Source: Himantopus leucocephalus (Eukaryota > Chordata > Aves > Charadriiformes > Recurvirostridae). From it: DNA of 64,000 nucleotides. Shown here piece after piece: positions 1 to 12,900 of this stretch. The position numbers and the translations under genes were made by a program. Where the stretch lies: the NCBI GenBank assembly GCA_003993805.1, contig RSEF01000031.1, forward strand, positions 57,760,190-57,824,189, in the 5' to 3' direction. Positions within the stretch are counted from its first letter, which is position 1. Each line of letters begins with the position of its first letter. The notes under the pieces were generated by a model. It did no database searches, had not been told where the DNA came from, and saw only the letters and a list, made by a program, of their open reading frames with translations.

Positions 1-3000
1 CATACCTACTTTATAACCTTCTCGGTTGTGGAGTCTGTTTTCCACACGTCAGTGGGGAGGAAGAGATGTTGGCAGACCTTGCTGAGAAAACCTATAAACA
101 TAAACTCAGGTGGACCCAAGGCCAAGAAGAAAGATGTTATCAACTTCAATGTCTTCCTTCTCCCGGCAAAGAGGAGGAAACCCCCATCATTACCATCACA
201 CCCCTCCCAGCAAGAAACCCAGGACGCTGATGACTCCCTGTACCAACCCACCAGCTCCAGCTCCAGGCTGCAGCTGTGAACCGTGGGACTTGGGGACACA
301 TTTGAAAGGCAAGCATAACAGCAGAGAGATTGACAGGTACTGGGAAGGGTTTCTGTATTCAGTTCTAACTGCATTATTGAAGCTTTTCAGTATTAATTCA
401 TGCTGTGGGTATTTGGACTGGCACAAGTGGGCTCCAGATCTAACACTATCATTCTATGTTATTACAGATTCTGCACGTACACAAATCCCAAACTCATGAT
501 ATTTGCTCAGACGTTTCCTTTTTCTTTTTAATATTAATGAATTTGAGGGGTTTAATGGTGATTTATTTGATTTAGTTACTTTCTAATAAGCATACTGAAG
601 TAAGAGGTAGTAAATAATCTTTGAATCAATACCATAATCATGTAATAGGTTCCCAAATGAAGTCAATTAATATCTGTTGTTTTCTATTCCTATTGTTTAC
701 ACTGAAATTTGACTTGTCCTCCATTTATTCCAAAAAAAGAGATTTTCCAGAGCTCCTTAACCTTTATCAACAATCTTTAGCATTGTTTTCATTTTAAGCC
801 AAAATACCTGCTCTTTGAGACCAAAATATATACTCCTTCTGAAAAGAAAAAGTTATCTGTATTTTAGATCACGTGAGATTTAAATTTTAAGTAAAAGACA
901 TCTCATCTTCATTTATCATTTTCTGACTGCACTGTGACCTATTCAAAGGCATCATGTAAATGTTATGTAGTGCACTGTTATGGATCATTCATGGACTTAA
1001 GGACTGCTAAGAGGATTGTAGAGCATGTACACATCATTGCCAATGGTTAATGACAATCTTAAACTCCGGCTAAACATTTTCTTGTCCCATCAGCTAGGCA
1101 ACAACATTCATTCACTTCCCATTGATCTGGGAACTGTTAAAACCAATATAAAATATATAATTAATAAATAAACATCCTCATAATTGTTCTGGTGATTATG
1201 AACAGAAAATCATGTCCTACAGGAACTAGAAATGGCGCAGGCTGTGCAATGGAGCACACTGGATGTTCAGATGACAGAGGCACTACAAATACCTGGAAAG
1301 GGCTGGTTCCATTCCTATGTATATCTATGTTTCCTCAGATGTGTGGACAAAAAGAACTTTGCTCCTATTCACAGCACAGCCGAGTGTGCATCCCTTTCAT
1401 GCTAACTACAAAGCAACATGAATCCATCAAGGAAGTGTCTGAATGGTTCCTGAATCTGAAGAACAAATTGGCCAAATTTTCCTTTATCCTTTTCATCTCA
1501 ATATTATTGTCCTTTCATAAGAAGCCAGGTATTTTCTCTTCCTCATTACCGGCCATTCTTGTTTCTTTATTATCTGCATGCCAGCACATATCCACTTACT
1601 TGGAGCTCTTACACTATACCTTCAGGTTCCTGTCACTGGTTGTTTTTTTAGCGGGGGGGCAGGTTGACTATTTTTTTAACTTGCAAGTTGCACTTGTTTA
1701 TTCCCAGCATTTTTTGTGGAGAGTTTAATTATAGCACTAGGTATGTTCTCAGAAAGTACTTCAGCATTCTGTGATGCACTGGTCTTACGCAGCAAATCCA
1801 AGGTTGCCACATGAGAGCCAGCTTTTCATTAGACAGAAGCTCAAAATGCTTGGAAGGTAACCCACACAGTATTCTGAAACTGAAAAATTATAAGGGCTGA
1901 GCCTTTGATCCACCATCCAGATAAATACAGGCATAGGAAAAGAGTAACTGGTGGCTGAAACACAAACCAGGGCTGTCATCAATGCCCTGAACCTGGAGTG
2001 CTTACATCAACTTCCCTGTCATGGACATTCGCATAGAAAAATCAAGATCAGCTTCTCTTATTCTGTGTTATTTACTTGTTGAGCATGGAAGAGCTGACAC
2101 CGAAGAAAATTTAAATAACAACATATCAATTTCATCATATCTCAGAAGTTGTATTTACATATGCTACACATGTCAGTACTGATTGAATAGCTCTGCTTTC
2201 ATGTTATCTAAATGGAGATATGTCTGTATGGAAGAAATACACTTGGAAAAGCTGGGCATAGTGTGGATACGTGTTGTGTAAACGCCCATTGCTCTAATTA
2301 ATGTTAGGACTGTTAAGACAGCATTTTGACTATATTACAGAAAAGAACCAAATATGGAAAAAAACAGAGACTTTACACTAGTTTAGTTATGTCATGCTCT
2401 ATGCCTGGTAGCAAGTTGAGACATTTTAATATATCTTGCGACATTATATTTTACGGCGACAGCACAAATTTGACATAACACAACACCCAAAATATTTTCA
2501 AAAAATGGCCCCAGTACAATATGATTATCATATAATCATACAAGTTAAGGAATACATTTTTTAAAAGTAGCTCATTACAAAGCACTTTATTGGATTCTGG
2601 TGTTGTCAAGGGTATAAATACTTATGGTAAATGCCTTCTACAAGCAAGCCCTGATTTTGGTATAGCAGGAAATAATCACAGAGACTGAGCTATATTTATA
2701 TAATTTGCTCCCACGATAAACAGAATGTCAATTTAAGCCCCAGAAGCTTTTTTAATCATACCAACACACACACAAGAATACAGCTAATTTGGAGATCTGC
2801 CTTGCTGTCACAGTACTCTGAGTTCTATCTGGCACCGGAAGGAGAATGCTATGTTATGAATAAAAATTGGTGTCTGAGTGTGTGTATAGCATGTCAACTG
2901 CTGACAAATATTAAGGCTTCCATGCATCATTAAAGAGGTGGCACTGATGACCAATATTCTGCTTTCTGCATCCTCACAACTTATTTGCTGGAAGTCCAAC

Positions 3001-3513
3001 TGTTCAAGAGAAGTTTCCTTACTCATCAACCAAATATACCAATGTCAAACAAGAACTATCAGCAAAACTTCTTCTGAACTATTAAATATTGGGAATTCTC
3101 AAATTCTCATATTTGGGGAATTGACAGTAATTCTGACTGTAGCTACATCAATTCTTACTGAATCCTGGGCAGCTTAACTAACAGACACCAAAAACACGTG
3201 GAAGTGCATGTAAGTTGTAAAGCAGCACAATAAGCCAAGGCAAAATTTCCCAGAAATCTCAAACTTGACTCACAGTAGGTTGAAGGACTAGTCAATTCTG
3301 AAAGACATATACTGCTGAGATTGTGGTCTCATCTACAGGTTTAACAAAAGAGGAGGTTCTATGTGATTTTTGTGTGTTCAGGTACTCCTTTTTGCCTCTT
3401 CTCTGCATTGCACCTGCACTAGTGTTAACACAGCTGTGTGCTGAGCAAGGCAAGGAACTGATTTAACTGAAAAATAGCCTGGGAAAGTTGAATAGTGAAT
3501 GCAATTGTCTTTA
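1..3513. other. No gene or recognised repeat
   Basis: I see no recognised repeat or gene in this stretch. The first 300 bases are richer in C and purines than the rest and are open in several frames on both strands at once, which points to base composition rather than coding. The longest frame here is a 178-codon plus-strand frame at 1192-1728. It shows no domain, no family resemblance I know and a low-complexity hydrophobic second half, so I treat it as chance. A short CA run sits near 2764-2775. Confidence 0.5.
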
Positions 3514-3962
3514 ATCATAGAACCATAGAACAGCCCAGGTTGGAAAGGACGTCAAAAGATCATCAGGTACAACTTTTTGTAGGAAAGGGAGCCTAGATGA
3601 GATTACCTAGTGCCCTGTCCACTTGCATCTTGAAAACTTCCAGCAATGGGGACTCTACCACATACCTGGGGACGTTTCTCCAGTGAATGCTTGTTCTTAC
3701 TGTAAAAAAATTCTTTCTTATGTTGAGACGAAGCCTCTCCCAATGCAACTTGGACCTGTTGCCCCTTGTCTCCTCCATGTGGCTTGTTGTGAGAAGACAT
3801 CCTCCCTCCTCTTTGTAGCTGCCCTGTACATATCGAAATACTGTCATGAAGCCTTCTCTTCTTCAGGGACGATAGACCTAACTCCTTCAGTCTTCCCTCA
3901 CAGGGCAGGTTCTCTAGCCCTTTGATCATCTTCAAGGCCCTCCTTTGGACCCTCTTCAGTCT
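3514..3962 (-). mobile_element. CR1 LINE 3' fragment, 5'-truncated
   Basis: This is the 3' end of a CR1 non-LTR retrotransposon lying on the minus strand. The left edge reads atcatagaaccatagaac, the reverse complement of the ATTCTATG-type tail that ends bird CR1 elements. On the minus strand two overlapping frames give the C-terminal part of the CR1 ORF2 protein. The frame at 3935-3603 holds LENLPCEGRLKELGL and the frame at 3847-3593 holds NIRKNFFTVRT and VVESPLLEVFKMQVDRAL. The change of frame near 3845 means at least one indel. Only the region after the reverse transcriptase remains, as is usual for CR1 copies truncated at the 5' end during insertion. It is a dead fragment with no promoter or catalytic domain. 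The strand and family are clear; the right edge is approximate. Confidence 0.93.
3593..3935 (-). pseudogene. CR1 ORF2 C-terminal remnant
   Basis: This is the coding remnant inside the CR1 fragment, read on the minus strand. It matches the tail of CR1 ORF2 downstream of the reverse-transcriptase domain, with the motif order LENLP..., KEEGG..., RGNRSKL..., FFTVRT, and VVESPLLEVFK. It is split between two frames near 3845 and has no start of its own. It cannot encode endonuclease or reverse transcriptase because those parts were never inserted. Confidence 0.85.
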
Positions 3963-6900
3963 GTAAAAGCAGAAGGTGAGTACAAATCACTGCAGGGAGA
4001 ACCGTCCATCCACTTTCAGTGGAATCACATATTTATGCTCAATTAATGTGACCTTGGCTGTTACTGAAACATACAGTTCAGGAGATATTTGGAGGAAACA
4101 AAAACAGAAATGGAAAAGAAAGGGAAAAGGAAAATGAAACAGAAACAAAAGAGAGAAACAGAAAGAAAAAGAAGAAGGTAAGAAAGTGGCGAAGAAAAAA
4201 AATATAAAAATGACCATGGTTGTGATCCATGATGATACTTTTTAGAAGTCTACCAAAAGTTTCTGACAGTGAAGCACTGCCACAGCTCACATCACAGAAG
4301 TAGTAGCAACACTTCTGTAACATGAAATTAATCTATTGTGGTAATTCTGTTCTCTGCTGTTCAGAGTCCATTCAGACTCATTGGCTTCTTTGCTAATCAT
4401 CCAGTTTTCCTTCTCTCCAAAAGGAACTAATTACAGGATATGTGGGTATCATTTTCCCTTAAACAAAGGTAGAATAAGACTCATCTTGACTAAGCTGACT
4501 GAGTGGGGAAGGGATCTGCTCTACAAATCACCTAACGCTACAAGATGTCCATCACTCTCTTTAATTGTATCAAAGTCTGAGAGTGTAACTCTATTGCAAT
4601 GTTTGGAACAATGTGCTGACAAACAATTGACCTTTCTTCATCAGTGTTTAAATCTGAACATAGTTTATGTTAGCCTTATACAAAAAATTCAAAGAGAAAG
4701 GCAGTTTAAACTATATGTCTTCTGTGCTCTCAACTTGTTTTCTTATCAAAATGCCAGGGATTTTGCCCGTTATTAAAATAAGAACAAACACACACGAAGA
4801 TGTAGAAATCTTCCCTGTTTTAGAAGTAAATATTTTCTACACCTCTCTTCACAGATTTTTGAGAAGTGAAGTGAAAATATAGATAAGTAGTAATGGGGGA
4901 TGAAGTCTTCGGAGCCTGACCCCACAAACTTGGGGTAGACTCATCTACCCAACCTAGTGCATAATTTCATTTCCCAGCTAGCAACTATACCAGAGCTTCC
5001 CAAGGGACATTCTACATCTTAGTGCCGTTCATGCTTTTAAATCCTGAAAGGGAACCACCTTCGTGATATTACAACAAATGTAAATCCTTCCATGACAGCT
5101 TATTATATATGGGTATAAAAAGAGGCAATATCATTTTAGTTTCTGTACAAATTATACTGGTTAAGGTCAGCACTGAAGACCAGCCTCATGAACTCTGACA
5201 TTATTGAATCAAAACTGGAGTACTTGGTTGCTGTATCGTGAAAAACAGAAATCTCTATGCATGGCATTTATCCATCTGTTTAAATAAGACCCTAAAAATC
5301 AAACTCCTCTCCAATATGTATTATAAATGTAAGTGAAAACTGATAGGACAATATGATTGTTGAGGCAAGAGAATGATTCATGTTTATTTGAAGAAAAAGA
5401 GCATGACCTAAACATTTTACACCAAGAAAAGTTCTCTGTTTTGACTCACCACTTGAAAATGTCATTTCACTTTTTCTTGTGATGGTAACAAAACCCCATG
5501 CCACTATTTTGAAATGGAGTGCTCTTGTTCTAAGCGGGGAGCTGAGGATCATATTATTCAGAAGTAATTATAAACCCAGCATTTAAAATGTACATTTTAC
5601 AAAACAACGTGTCCTTTTAAAAATTTTATTTTTAGCTGAGCTAAACAGAAATATTGTGATGAAAAGGAAAACGAACAGCTCTATAGTTTGCACACAATCT
5701 GTTAATTATGTTGTATAGTCATTAATAATTTGATTAGAGGAACACTATAATTTTCATTGGCACAATTAAAATGGCACAGCACAAATTCTATAAGACACTT
5801 TGGAATCAGGATATGGAAGTCCTCCAGCAACCACTGAGCTAGGTTTTGATTTCAATGATGCTGTAGTGATTTGTACCAGCTGAGTTTCTAGCTCATTGTC
5901 TTTTGTAATCTAGTTGTGTCTGCAATTTCCATTTTAATTAATTCAGTTTTAAAGAGTTTCCTTGATATGTCTTTCTGCAAAATTCAGCTGCTAATCAGCA
6001 TTAATGCAATGTTATCACTTTCACCACTGGATTTCTGGGAATCTTCCATAGTTTTAATAATGCTTTGTTTAAATATTCAACCTAGATGATTCAAAAACCT
6101 TCTTTCTTTAAAGGAAGAACACAACAACACTGAACAAGTACTAATCACTGTTTTGAAAATCTATTAATGAACAGAGATATGCATTGTATGTGTTTGATGG
6201 TGATCTTTATTCTACCATTTGTGATATACAGCAACTCTAATTCTTTGCATATTTCTTACATCTTTGCAAATGCAAATAAAATGAATATTGTTCCCTTTCA
6301 TCACAACCATAACATAAAAAGGGATAGTAAATAACTGTAAGTTTCTTACTCTGATAAAAATATCAGGCACACTAGATTGAAATTCTGTATTTTATTACTA
6401 AATTGCATCAGAAGCAAGTCATCAGAGAAGGTTTAAAATATGTAGCCGTTACTACAAGACCAGGGGCATCTGTGAGCATGCTGCTCTGCATTTTGTACTT
6501 AAAGTGTCCAAGACATTCATTTTGCAGTCTTGCAATTCAGAGGCATGCTTCAGATTTGTGTGTTGTTTAGCAGTTTTGTAAAACTCAGCCTGATAACCTG
6601 CAGATCATGGTTACAACTCCTCAGGGCATTTCGGTATGTGCACCATGCACAGCATGTGAATAAATCCACTGAAACAAACAGAAGTGTTGACAATCTTGAA
6701 TTTAAAAACCTCCTGTAGTACCAGGCTGAACCGGGACTCTGAAATCACTCATCATGCCTGGTTTTGCCCTTCCCTTTTTGTTACAGAGAAAAGGCAAATT
6801 AAAATATGTCTTTTAAACAGATTCCTATGACAGACATACACAGCTTTTTAATCAGCAAAGATTCTTCACTCTCTAGCACCTCCTTGGGTGCTTATGAAGC

Positions 6901-9549
6901 AAGCACAGTAGTTTTTGTCTGGCTCATTTACTAAAAGATGTGTTACTTCTGTTGCATTGTGCAATGTTGTCTGATTGCAGGGTCTGTTCCTGGCATTGTA
7001 CTCTATATGTCAGAACTTACTTTAGAAATAAAAGAAATAATTATTTACTTCTGGAAATAGAAAAAAAATGAAACTCTAGGGAAAAAATTTGGACCATTCT
7101 GTGTAAAAGATTGTGACAGGCAGAAGTTGATGAATGAGTTGTCAGACATCAGTTGGATAACAGCACATATCCTTTCTTGCTAATAAAAGATAATTTATAA
7201 AATTGAAGGACATTTTCATTCTTTTGGTCTAGTGGCAGTTGGCAGTCTTTTTTACTTTTATTTACACAATGTTCAAGAAACTACCTCTGAGCTTGACAAG
7301 TGGGGAAATTACTAACGAGAATAAGACATTCAGTCTCAGTTTCTGTAGAGATCCTACTGTAACTCTTGCCAGAGTTGGAAACACCAGCTGTCCTCAGCCT
7401 TTCTCAAGCCAAATTTCAATTTAGTGAAGGACAGCTTTTTGTCACTTTCCTCCCTTGCCACTGATATTCCCTCAGACAATTTGCTGTTTCAGAGATGAAA
7501 ATAAAGTGTTTTAAAGAACAGGGATGATTCTAGGCGTGGTGATGAAGGAAGTATGTGTATACTGTCCATACATTTACCATCTGGCAAACAAATATGTCTC
7601 CTGGGAAATGCTATCATCCTACAGAGGTTGTTGAGGCATTTCAGGGATAGACGTGCAAAGCACAGTCAGTTCACTCATGTTTGCATCACATGCTCAGATG
7701 ATGGTCCTCAAAAGGCAGAAATAACTATGAAAACATCAGATTTAGGAGCGTAAAAACCTTGCAGACATCTATGCATCCAGTCGGTAGGCTAGTCAACAAA
7801 ACCCATGAAGTTTAGGCAGACAGTGTGAATAGGCCAGACGAATTTCTTTCCATGCATCATCTCCACTGATGGTGCAGAAATCTTAGGTGCCAAGCTCATC
7901 TCCAGTTGTATATATGTTACAGGTGTTTGAAGCTGACTTTGAGAAACAACTCCAGGAGAGATTTACATGGAAAAGCCTTCATCTACTTGGAAGCCCAAGT
8001 GGCAAATGGGGTAGGTAATTTTGACAGCAGGACAAAATCACACTTTATCCAGTTGGATATTCTGCCATGAACACCTATGCCATATTTCTCAGAAAAGATA
8101 ACAGTTCTCACTGCAGTAACTCAAAGCAGCATTGCATCAAAGTGGAATGTTCTCTGTCTCTACTGACTATGGGTTTATAATTTTAATGAAATTTATTTTT
8201 TTACTTATATGCCTTTGAAGACTTCATACCCAAACCTTGCTAAAGGAGCATCTTACACTGGGACACAGTTCTATGGTCTGTGATGTCAGGATGCTTACTA
8301 GTGACAGAAGAAGATCCCACATTCATAAGGCTCATTGATTGACATATATTTCTACAATTGCTGCAACATCAGCTGGTCTTCATGTTGATGCTCCCTGGTA
8401 TGTTCCCTGACCTTTGCTGTACGCACCTCAATTCACCTTTTTGAATTCCACACAAAAAGTGTTTTCTTGTGCTTCTTTTGATCTAAAGTGTCAGAAGTAA
8501 ATTATTTTATTTTTTTCACATTGATGCAAATCCAGATGAATGGCATCAGCTTCACTTAATGTCTTGTGTTTAAGGCAAGAGTTCTGTAAAATGGTACTAG
8601 ATGTTTGTATTAATAAAAATGGTTAATAAAAACTTTCATTTGTGTGTATGTGTAATCACTTTACCTTTAAAAAGTGATGGAGAATTGTACTGATCCTATT
8701 TTTAAAGTGATATGTGCACAGGAGATAAGCTAGAAAAGCTGAAATATAACATGTAAGAGTAGATTTCTCTGAGCACAGAATATGAAATATTAAAAAAAAT
8801 AATTAATGACAGAACATTTACCATTTTCAATGCATTGCAGACAAGAAAAAAACCACCATAAAATGGATTAAATGCTCTATATATCAAAAAACCCAGAACA
8901 AGGACAGATGTGTGCGTGTATGCAGTGTCCTGAAGCTGAGTCTGGGGGAAGGAAATATCTTAAAATATGCAAGAAAGACGTGGACACTGACAAAGAATTG
9001 AACAGTGGATCCTCATCTAGCACAAATACCAAGAGACATCAAAGACAAGGAAGATTTGGTCGTAAAATCTGTCTCTAATGATAAAATAGAGCAGAGATGC
9101 AGGATGAGCAGAAAGATTTTATTAACTCTCTGCAAGGTCTTTGGAAGCCATCTAAAACAAAAGTCTAAAAGGTAGGCTCATGTTATTCACTACTTTATAC
9201 AACTATTCATAGATAGTTGCTTGCTGATTTAAGTGAATGTCCATAGGAACTATGCCTTCAATCAGTAGAAACTCAGAAAATTCAAGACATCTACCAAGTT
9301 TTGTCTCTACCTGCCTCACCCACATGACCAACAAGAGCAGCCTTCACAAAGTCAGAGATATAGGAAACAGATCCACTGGAAACAGTTACAAAATCCATGC
9401 AGCATTCTTGAAAATGCTCTTTGGCCTCTGCCTGGTACCAGCAGACAGCTAAGATAATGTGATGTATGGGATTCCTTGGGGACATTTTGGGATCATTTTT
9501 CCTCAAGCAGAGAAGACTTTTCTGTCTTTTCCTCCCTAGACCCCTTACA
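3963..9549. other. No gene seen; AT-rich single-copy DNA
   Basis: Apart from the polypurine tract at 4091-4202, I see nothing I can name in this 5.6 kb. It is AT-rich with frequent stops on both strands; the longest plus-strand frame is 131 codons at 4381-4776 and has no recognisable domain. Polyadenylation-like AATAAA words occur, as expected by chance in DNA of this composition. Very old repeats beyond visual recognition cannot be excluded. Confidence 0.5.
4091..4202 (+). repeat. Polypurine (GA-rich) tract
   Basis: About 110 bases are nearly all purine on the plus strand, built from irregular gaaa, ggaaa and agaaa words with only a few C and T interruptions. It is not a clean tandem repeat. 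It lies about 130 bases to the right of the CR1 fragment's truncated 5' end. Tracts of this kind can adopt triplex structures in principle, but nothing in the sequence shows a role. Confidence 0.8.
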
Positions 9550-9780
9550 CTGAAAGAGCTGAGGTTATTCAAACAGCTTAGGGATCCTAGAAGGTGGATT
9601 ACACTCAACAAAATAACTTGCAAAGTTCTAAAGGGCAGCTAACAGGAACAGAAGAATCTCTTTGCTGCTTCTGCGATGAATAATGCACAACATAAACTTC
9701 AGTAGATGAGTTTTAATTTCAACATTAGGAAACATTTACTAACAATCATAATAAAGTGCTCAGAGAGATTTTCATGGGCG
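9550..9780 (+). mobile_element. Decayed CR1 fragment
   Basis: Word-by-word comparison with CR1 3' coding sequence gives a weak but ordered match on the plus strand. It runs from gaaagagctgaggttattc, through aacttgcaaagttctaaaggg, to caacattaggaaacattt and aaagtgctcagagag. These correspond in order to the ORF2 C-terminal segments that are also visible in the better copies in this window. There are many indels and no open frame. I infer a copy much older than those at 3.5, 10.1 and 40.9 kb. The ends are approximate. Confidence 0.5.
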
Positions 9781-10091
9781 TGTGTGGGGTCTGCACTGGT
9801 CCAAGGCGTGACTTGTCCAAAGTGCATGGTGAAAGCTGACTTACTGACAGCTGATTACTTTTAGTCAACAACAGCTTCTAGGTCACTTTTCTAGTTCCTC
9901 CTCTACTGTCTTCCCTAATCCCACTAATTCTAATGTCTAAATCCATTAATTCTTCACATCTTCACCAGTCTAAAGTTCAGGGCACCACTGCCATCCCCTA
10001 AATTGAATAGACAGACAAAACATCACTGACATTAGGTGTCTCTTACTTCAGATGAGATGTCTAATACTGCAGGCAGTGCAGGCACATTGTG

Positions 10092-10148
10092 TAGAATAGA
10101 ATAGAATAGAATAGAATAGAATAGAATAGAATAGAATAGAATAGAATA
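10092..10148 (+). repeat. (TAGAA)n microsatellite at CR1 tail
   Basis: There are about 11.4 uninterrupted copies of a 5-base unit, tagaa. It begins where the 3' tail of the adjoining minus-strand CR1 should be, and the first clear CR1 bases follow at once (ttttagctggaagggacc). The normal tail is an 8-base repeat (catagaat on this strand). The pentamer looks like a shortened, expanded derivative of it. Confidence 0.95.
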
Positions 10149-11540
10149 TTTTAGCTGGAAGGGACCTACAATGATCATTTAGTCCAACTGCCTGACCACT
10201 TCTAGGCTGACCAAAAGTGTCAGCTTGTTATTAAGCATGTTATTAAGCATGTCCAAAGGCCTCTTGAAGACTAACAGGCAGGGGGCATCGACCACTTCTC
10301 TAGGAAGCCTGTTCCAGTGTTTGACCACCCTCTCGGTAAAGAAATGTTTCCTAATGTCAAGTCTGAACCTTCCCTGGCACAGCTTTGAACCATTCCAATG
10401 TATCCTGTCACTGGGTACTAGGGAGAAGAGATCAGCACCTCCCTCTCCTCTTCACCTCCACAGGAAGCAGCAGAGAGCAATGATGTCACCCTTCAGCATC
10501 CTTTTCTCCAAACTAGACAATCCCGAAGTCCTTAGCTGCTCCTCATAGGACATTCCTTCCAGCCCTTTCACCAGCTTTCTTGTCTTCCTCTAGACACATT
10601 CAAGGAACAGCCTTCTTAATTTGTAGGGCACAGAACTGCACACCGCACTCAAGCACTCAAGCACACAAACACCAACACTGAATACAGCCAATAATCACCT
10701 CTTTTGACCGGCTGGTTATGCTGTGTTTGATGCACCCCAGGATGTAATTTGCCCTCTTGGCTGCCCAGGCACACTGTTGGCTCATATTGAGCCTGCTGCT
10801 GACCAGCACCCCCAGATCCCTTTCTGCAGGGCTGCTTTGCAGCCAGTCCTGTCCAATTTATACTTGTGCCTCGCATTACTCTGTCCTAGGTGCAGAATCA
10901 GGCATTTCAACTTGTTAAATTTCATCCCATTAATCATAGCGCAATGCTCCAATCTATCGAGATCCCTCTGCAAGGCATGTTGTCCCTCAAGAGAGTCAAC
11001 AGCACCTCCCAGTTTGGTATCATCAGCAAACTTGCTGATGGTGCATTCAACTTCAGCATCCAGATCATTGAGAAATATATTGAACAGAACTGGCCTTAGA
11101 ATTGAGCCCTGAAGAACACCATTGGTGACCGGCCACCAGCCAGATGTAGCCCCATTCACTACAACCTTTTGAGCTCTGCCCTTCAGCCAGTTCTTCACCC
11201 AGCGCACAGTGAACCCACTTATCTCATAGATGGACAACTTGTCCAGAAGGATGCTGTGATGGACTGTATGGAAAGTCTTATTAAAATCCACAAAAATTAA
11301 GTCCACCGCCTTCCCTTCATCCACTAGGTGGGTGATCTTATCATAGAAGGATATTAAATTAGTTAAACAGGACTTTCCCATTGTGAACCCATTTTGACTG
11401 TGCCTGATGATTGCATTATTCTTTAAATGCCTTTCAAGAGTATGCAGTGTAATCTTCTTCATAATATTTCTGTAAGCTCCTTGAATCAGAGAACAGAGAG
11501 GTTCTTCCAGGGACCAGTTTCTCCTGTTCTCTATTAGCAT
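10149..11540 (-). mobile_element. CR1 LINE, 3' 1.4 kb, 5'-truncated
   Basis: This is the longest minus-strand CR1 copy in the window. It spans the reverse-transcriptase domain and the whole region up to the 3' end. The left part (10149-10780) carries the CR1 C-terminal coding region and 3' end with frame breaks, and the right part (10782 onward) is still open. It contains a small 12-bp tandem duplication at 10227-10250. The copy stops inside the N-terminal part of the reverse transcriptase; the endonuclease domain and ORF1 are absent. The right boundary is set by where CR1 resemblance fades (11520-11580) and is uncertain by some tens of bases. Confidence 0.93.
10227..10250 (-). repeat. 12-bp exact tandem duplication in CR1
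   Basis: The unit gttattaagcat occurs twice in direct succession inside the CR1 3' region. It is a small local slippage duplication. Confidence 0.9.
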
Positions 11541-11579
11541 CATAAGCTTTTGGAGGTGCATAATTCTCTCTGATGACAA
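10782..11579 (-). pseudogene. CR1 reverse transcriptase, 265-codon frame
   Basis: This frame encodes most of a CR1-type reverse transcriptase, the enzyme that copies LINE RNA into DNA at the target site. In order I see [18 protein letters not shown] (residues 63-80), motif A as [10 protein letters not shown] (97-106, first Asp kept, second position changed to His), GVLQGSI (154-160, with L where the family has P), and the catalytic FADDTKLGG (184-192). The frame runs on through [12 protein letters not shown], then shifts near residue 250, where the family segment beginning KDLG becomes KGIWGCW. The first 20 or so residues do not resemble CR1, so the ATG is not a natural start. The open length suggests a fairly recent insertion, but the substitutions and missing parts make it non-functional. 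Confidence 0.9.
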
Positions 11580-11689
11580 TAAAGGCTTTTAAAATTACCA
11601 TCTTAGGTGGAATATCTAACTTTTACCTGTCTATATATGAGCTAGATTAAGATTGTAATTAGCACATAATGCAGGATGAATCCTTGGTT

Positions 11690-12900
11690 TCACCAAAAAT
11701 GGGGGTCCAGCCCTTAGAAGGAGGTCTTTGATGTGACTGGCAGTTACCGTGTAGTTCAGTTACAGTATGACTTGGACTTCACACTGTTTGAGGAAGAAAC
11801 ACTTGAGGCAAGTTTTAGCTCCAATCCCTTTTCTACCTGGCTAGTTTATGCCAACAAGATAGTGACCCGCCTTACACTGATTTATTGAGTAAAGGCAAGG
11901 TTTAATCATGAAATTAACATTTTAGCTGCACTAGTTCTTAAACTCTTACTCTGAACTAAAAGGAACAGAGGAAACAAGGCAATCAGAAGGCCTCCAGATG
12001 ATCACAAGGCCTCCTGAAGCTAAGTTCTTTCAGGTTAGTGTGCAGCGAGGCCACTTTCTAAATTAAAAGCACAAAATTCTCAGTGATGGTCTACAGAGCT
12101 GCAGAGGTGTTTGCAATCTCTGGTTTTGTGTAACCCTACATTGATGTTGCCATAAGAAAGTTTGTTTTTAAGAATCTCTTTCTGGTGCAGAATGATTTAA
12201 ATTGTGAACTTTTTATTTGTCTTTTTACGTCCATAAAGTAAGAGCCAAGGCCTTAAATGCACCAACAGGCTCTGCAGTCTCTTGTCTCTTTGTGCGTAAG
12301 GTCAGTTCTGACATGGTGCAGCCATGAAACCTGGGATCAGACTTCTGTGAAAATGGCTGAGTCTTAAGAGACAGACAAGAGAAGTTTCATTGGGGTCACT
12401 TTCCCTTGCCTCAGGAGCTGTGTTTAGGCTTCAGAACTTGATTCCAGTTTCAGCTTGTTGTAGGTACGTCTGTGCCAAGGGGTCCTGTCACTGACGTGAC
12501 GATTTGACCTCCTGGCTCAGCTTTGGACCTGACTTGTCACTATGGATTTGCCTGGTGATCATTGAACTCTTGGTTGAAGCTTGGTGCTCTCGGGAGACTT
12601 GGTCTGCTCTTCTTGTTTGGCTGCTGTGGGACTGTGTCTTGGTTGGTGAGAACACAGCCACTCCACCTGCCTTACGCTCACCCTAGGTTCACAGTAGATG
12701 TGGATGTTTCATGGATATTTCATAATTTTATGTGACAGGGGAGTATGATTTATTCTGTAAGCCTTAGAAATGAGAGACTGGAGTTCTTTCTGGAAGCGGG
12801 ACTGGTCAGGACCATTTACTTGCCCCCTGTGTCACCGTCAAAGGTTGTTGTATATATCCTGCAGTCCCAACACTTGCTAACCTACACAGCTGGGCTAGGC
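11690..12900. repeat. Possible old LTR-like repeat
   Basis: This stretch differs in texture from its neighbours. It opens with accaaaaatgggggtccagccc and includes a block near 11880-11960 with poly(A)-signal-like words on the minus strand. It then becomes rich in short ctgg, cttgg and tgac words (12410-12660, for example tggacctgacttgtcacta). That order resembles avian LTRs read backwards, but I cannot name a family or find matched termini or a target-site duplication. It has no coding frame worth calling. An ordinary GC-richer single-copy stretch is the alternative. Confidence 0.3.

Noticed and set aside
1192..1728. 178-codon plus-strand frame as a possible gene
   Set aside because: There is no domain, no familiar motif, no flanking splice or promoter signal, and a low-complexity hydrophobic end. 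One frame of this size is expected by chance in 64 kb.
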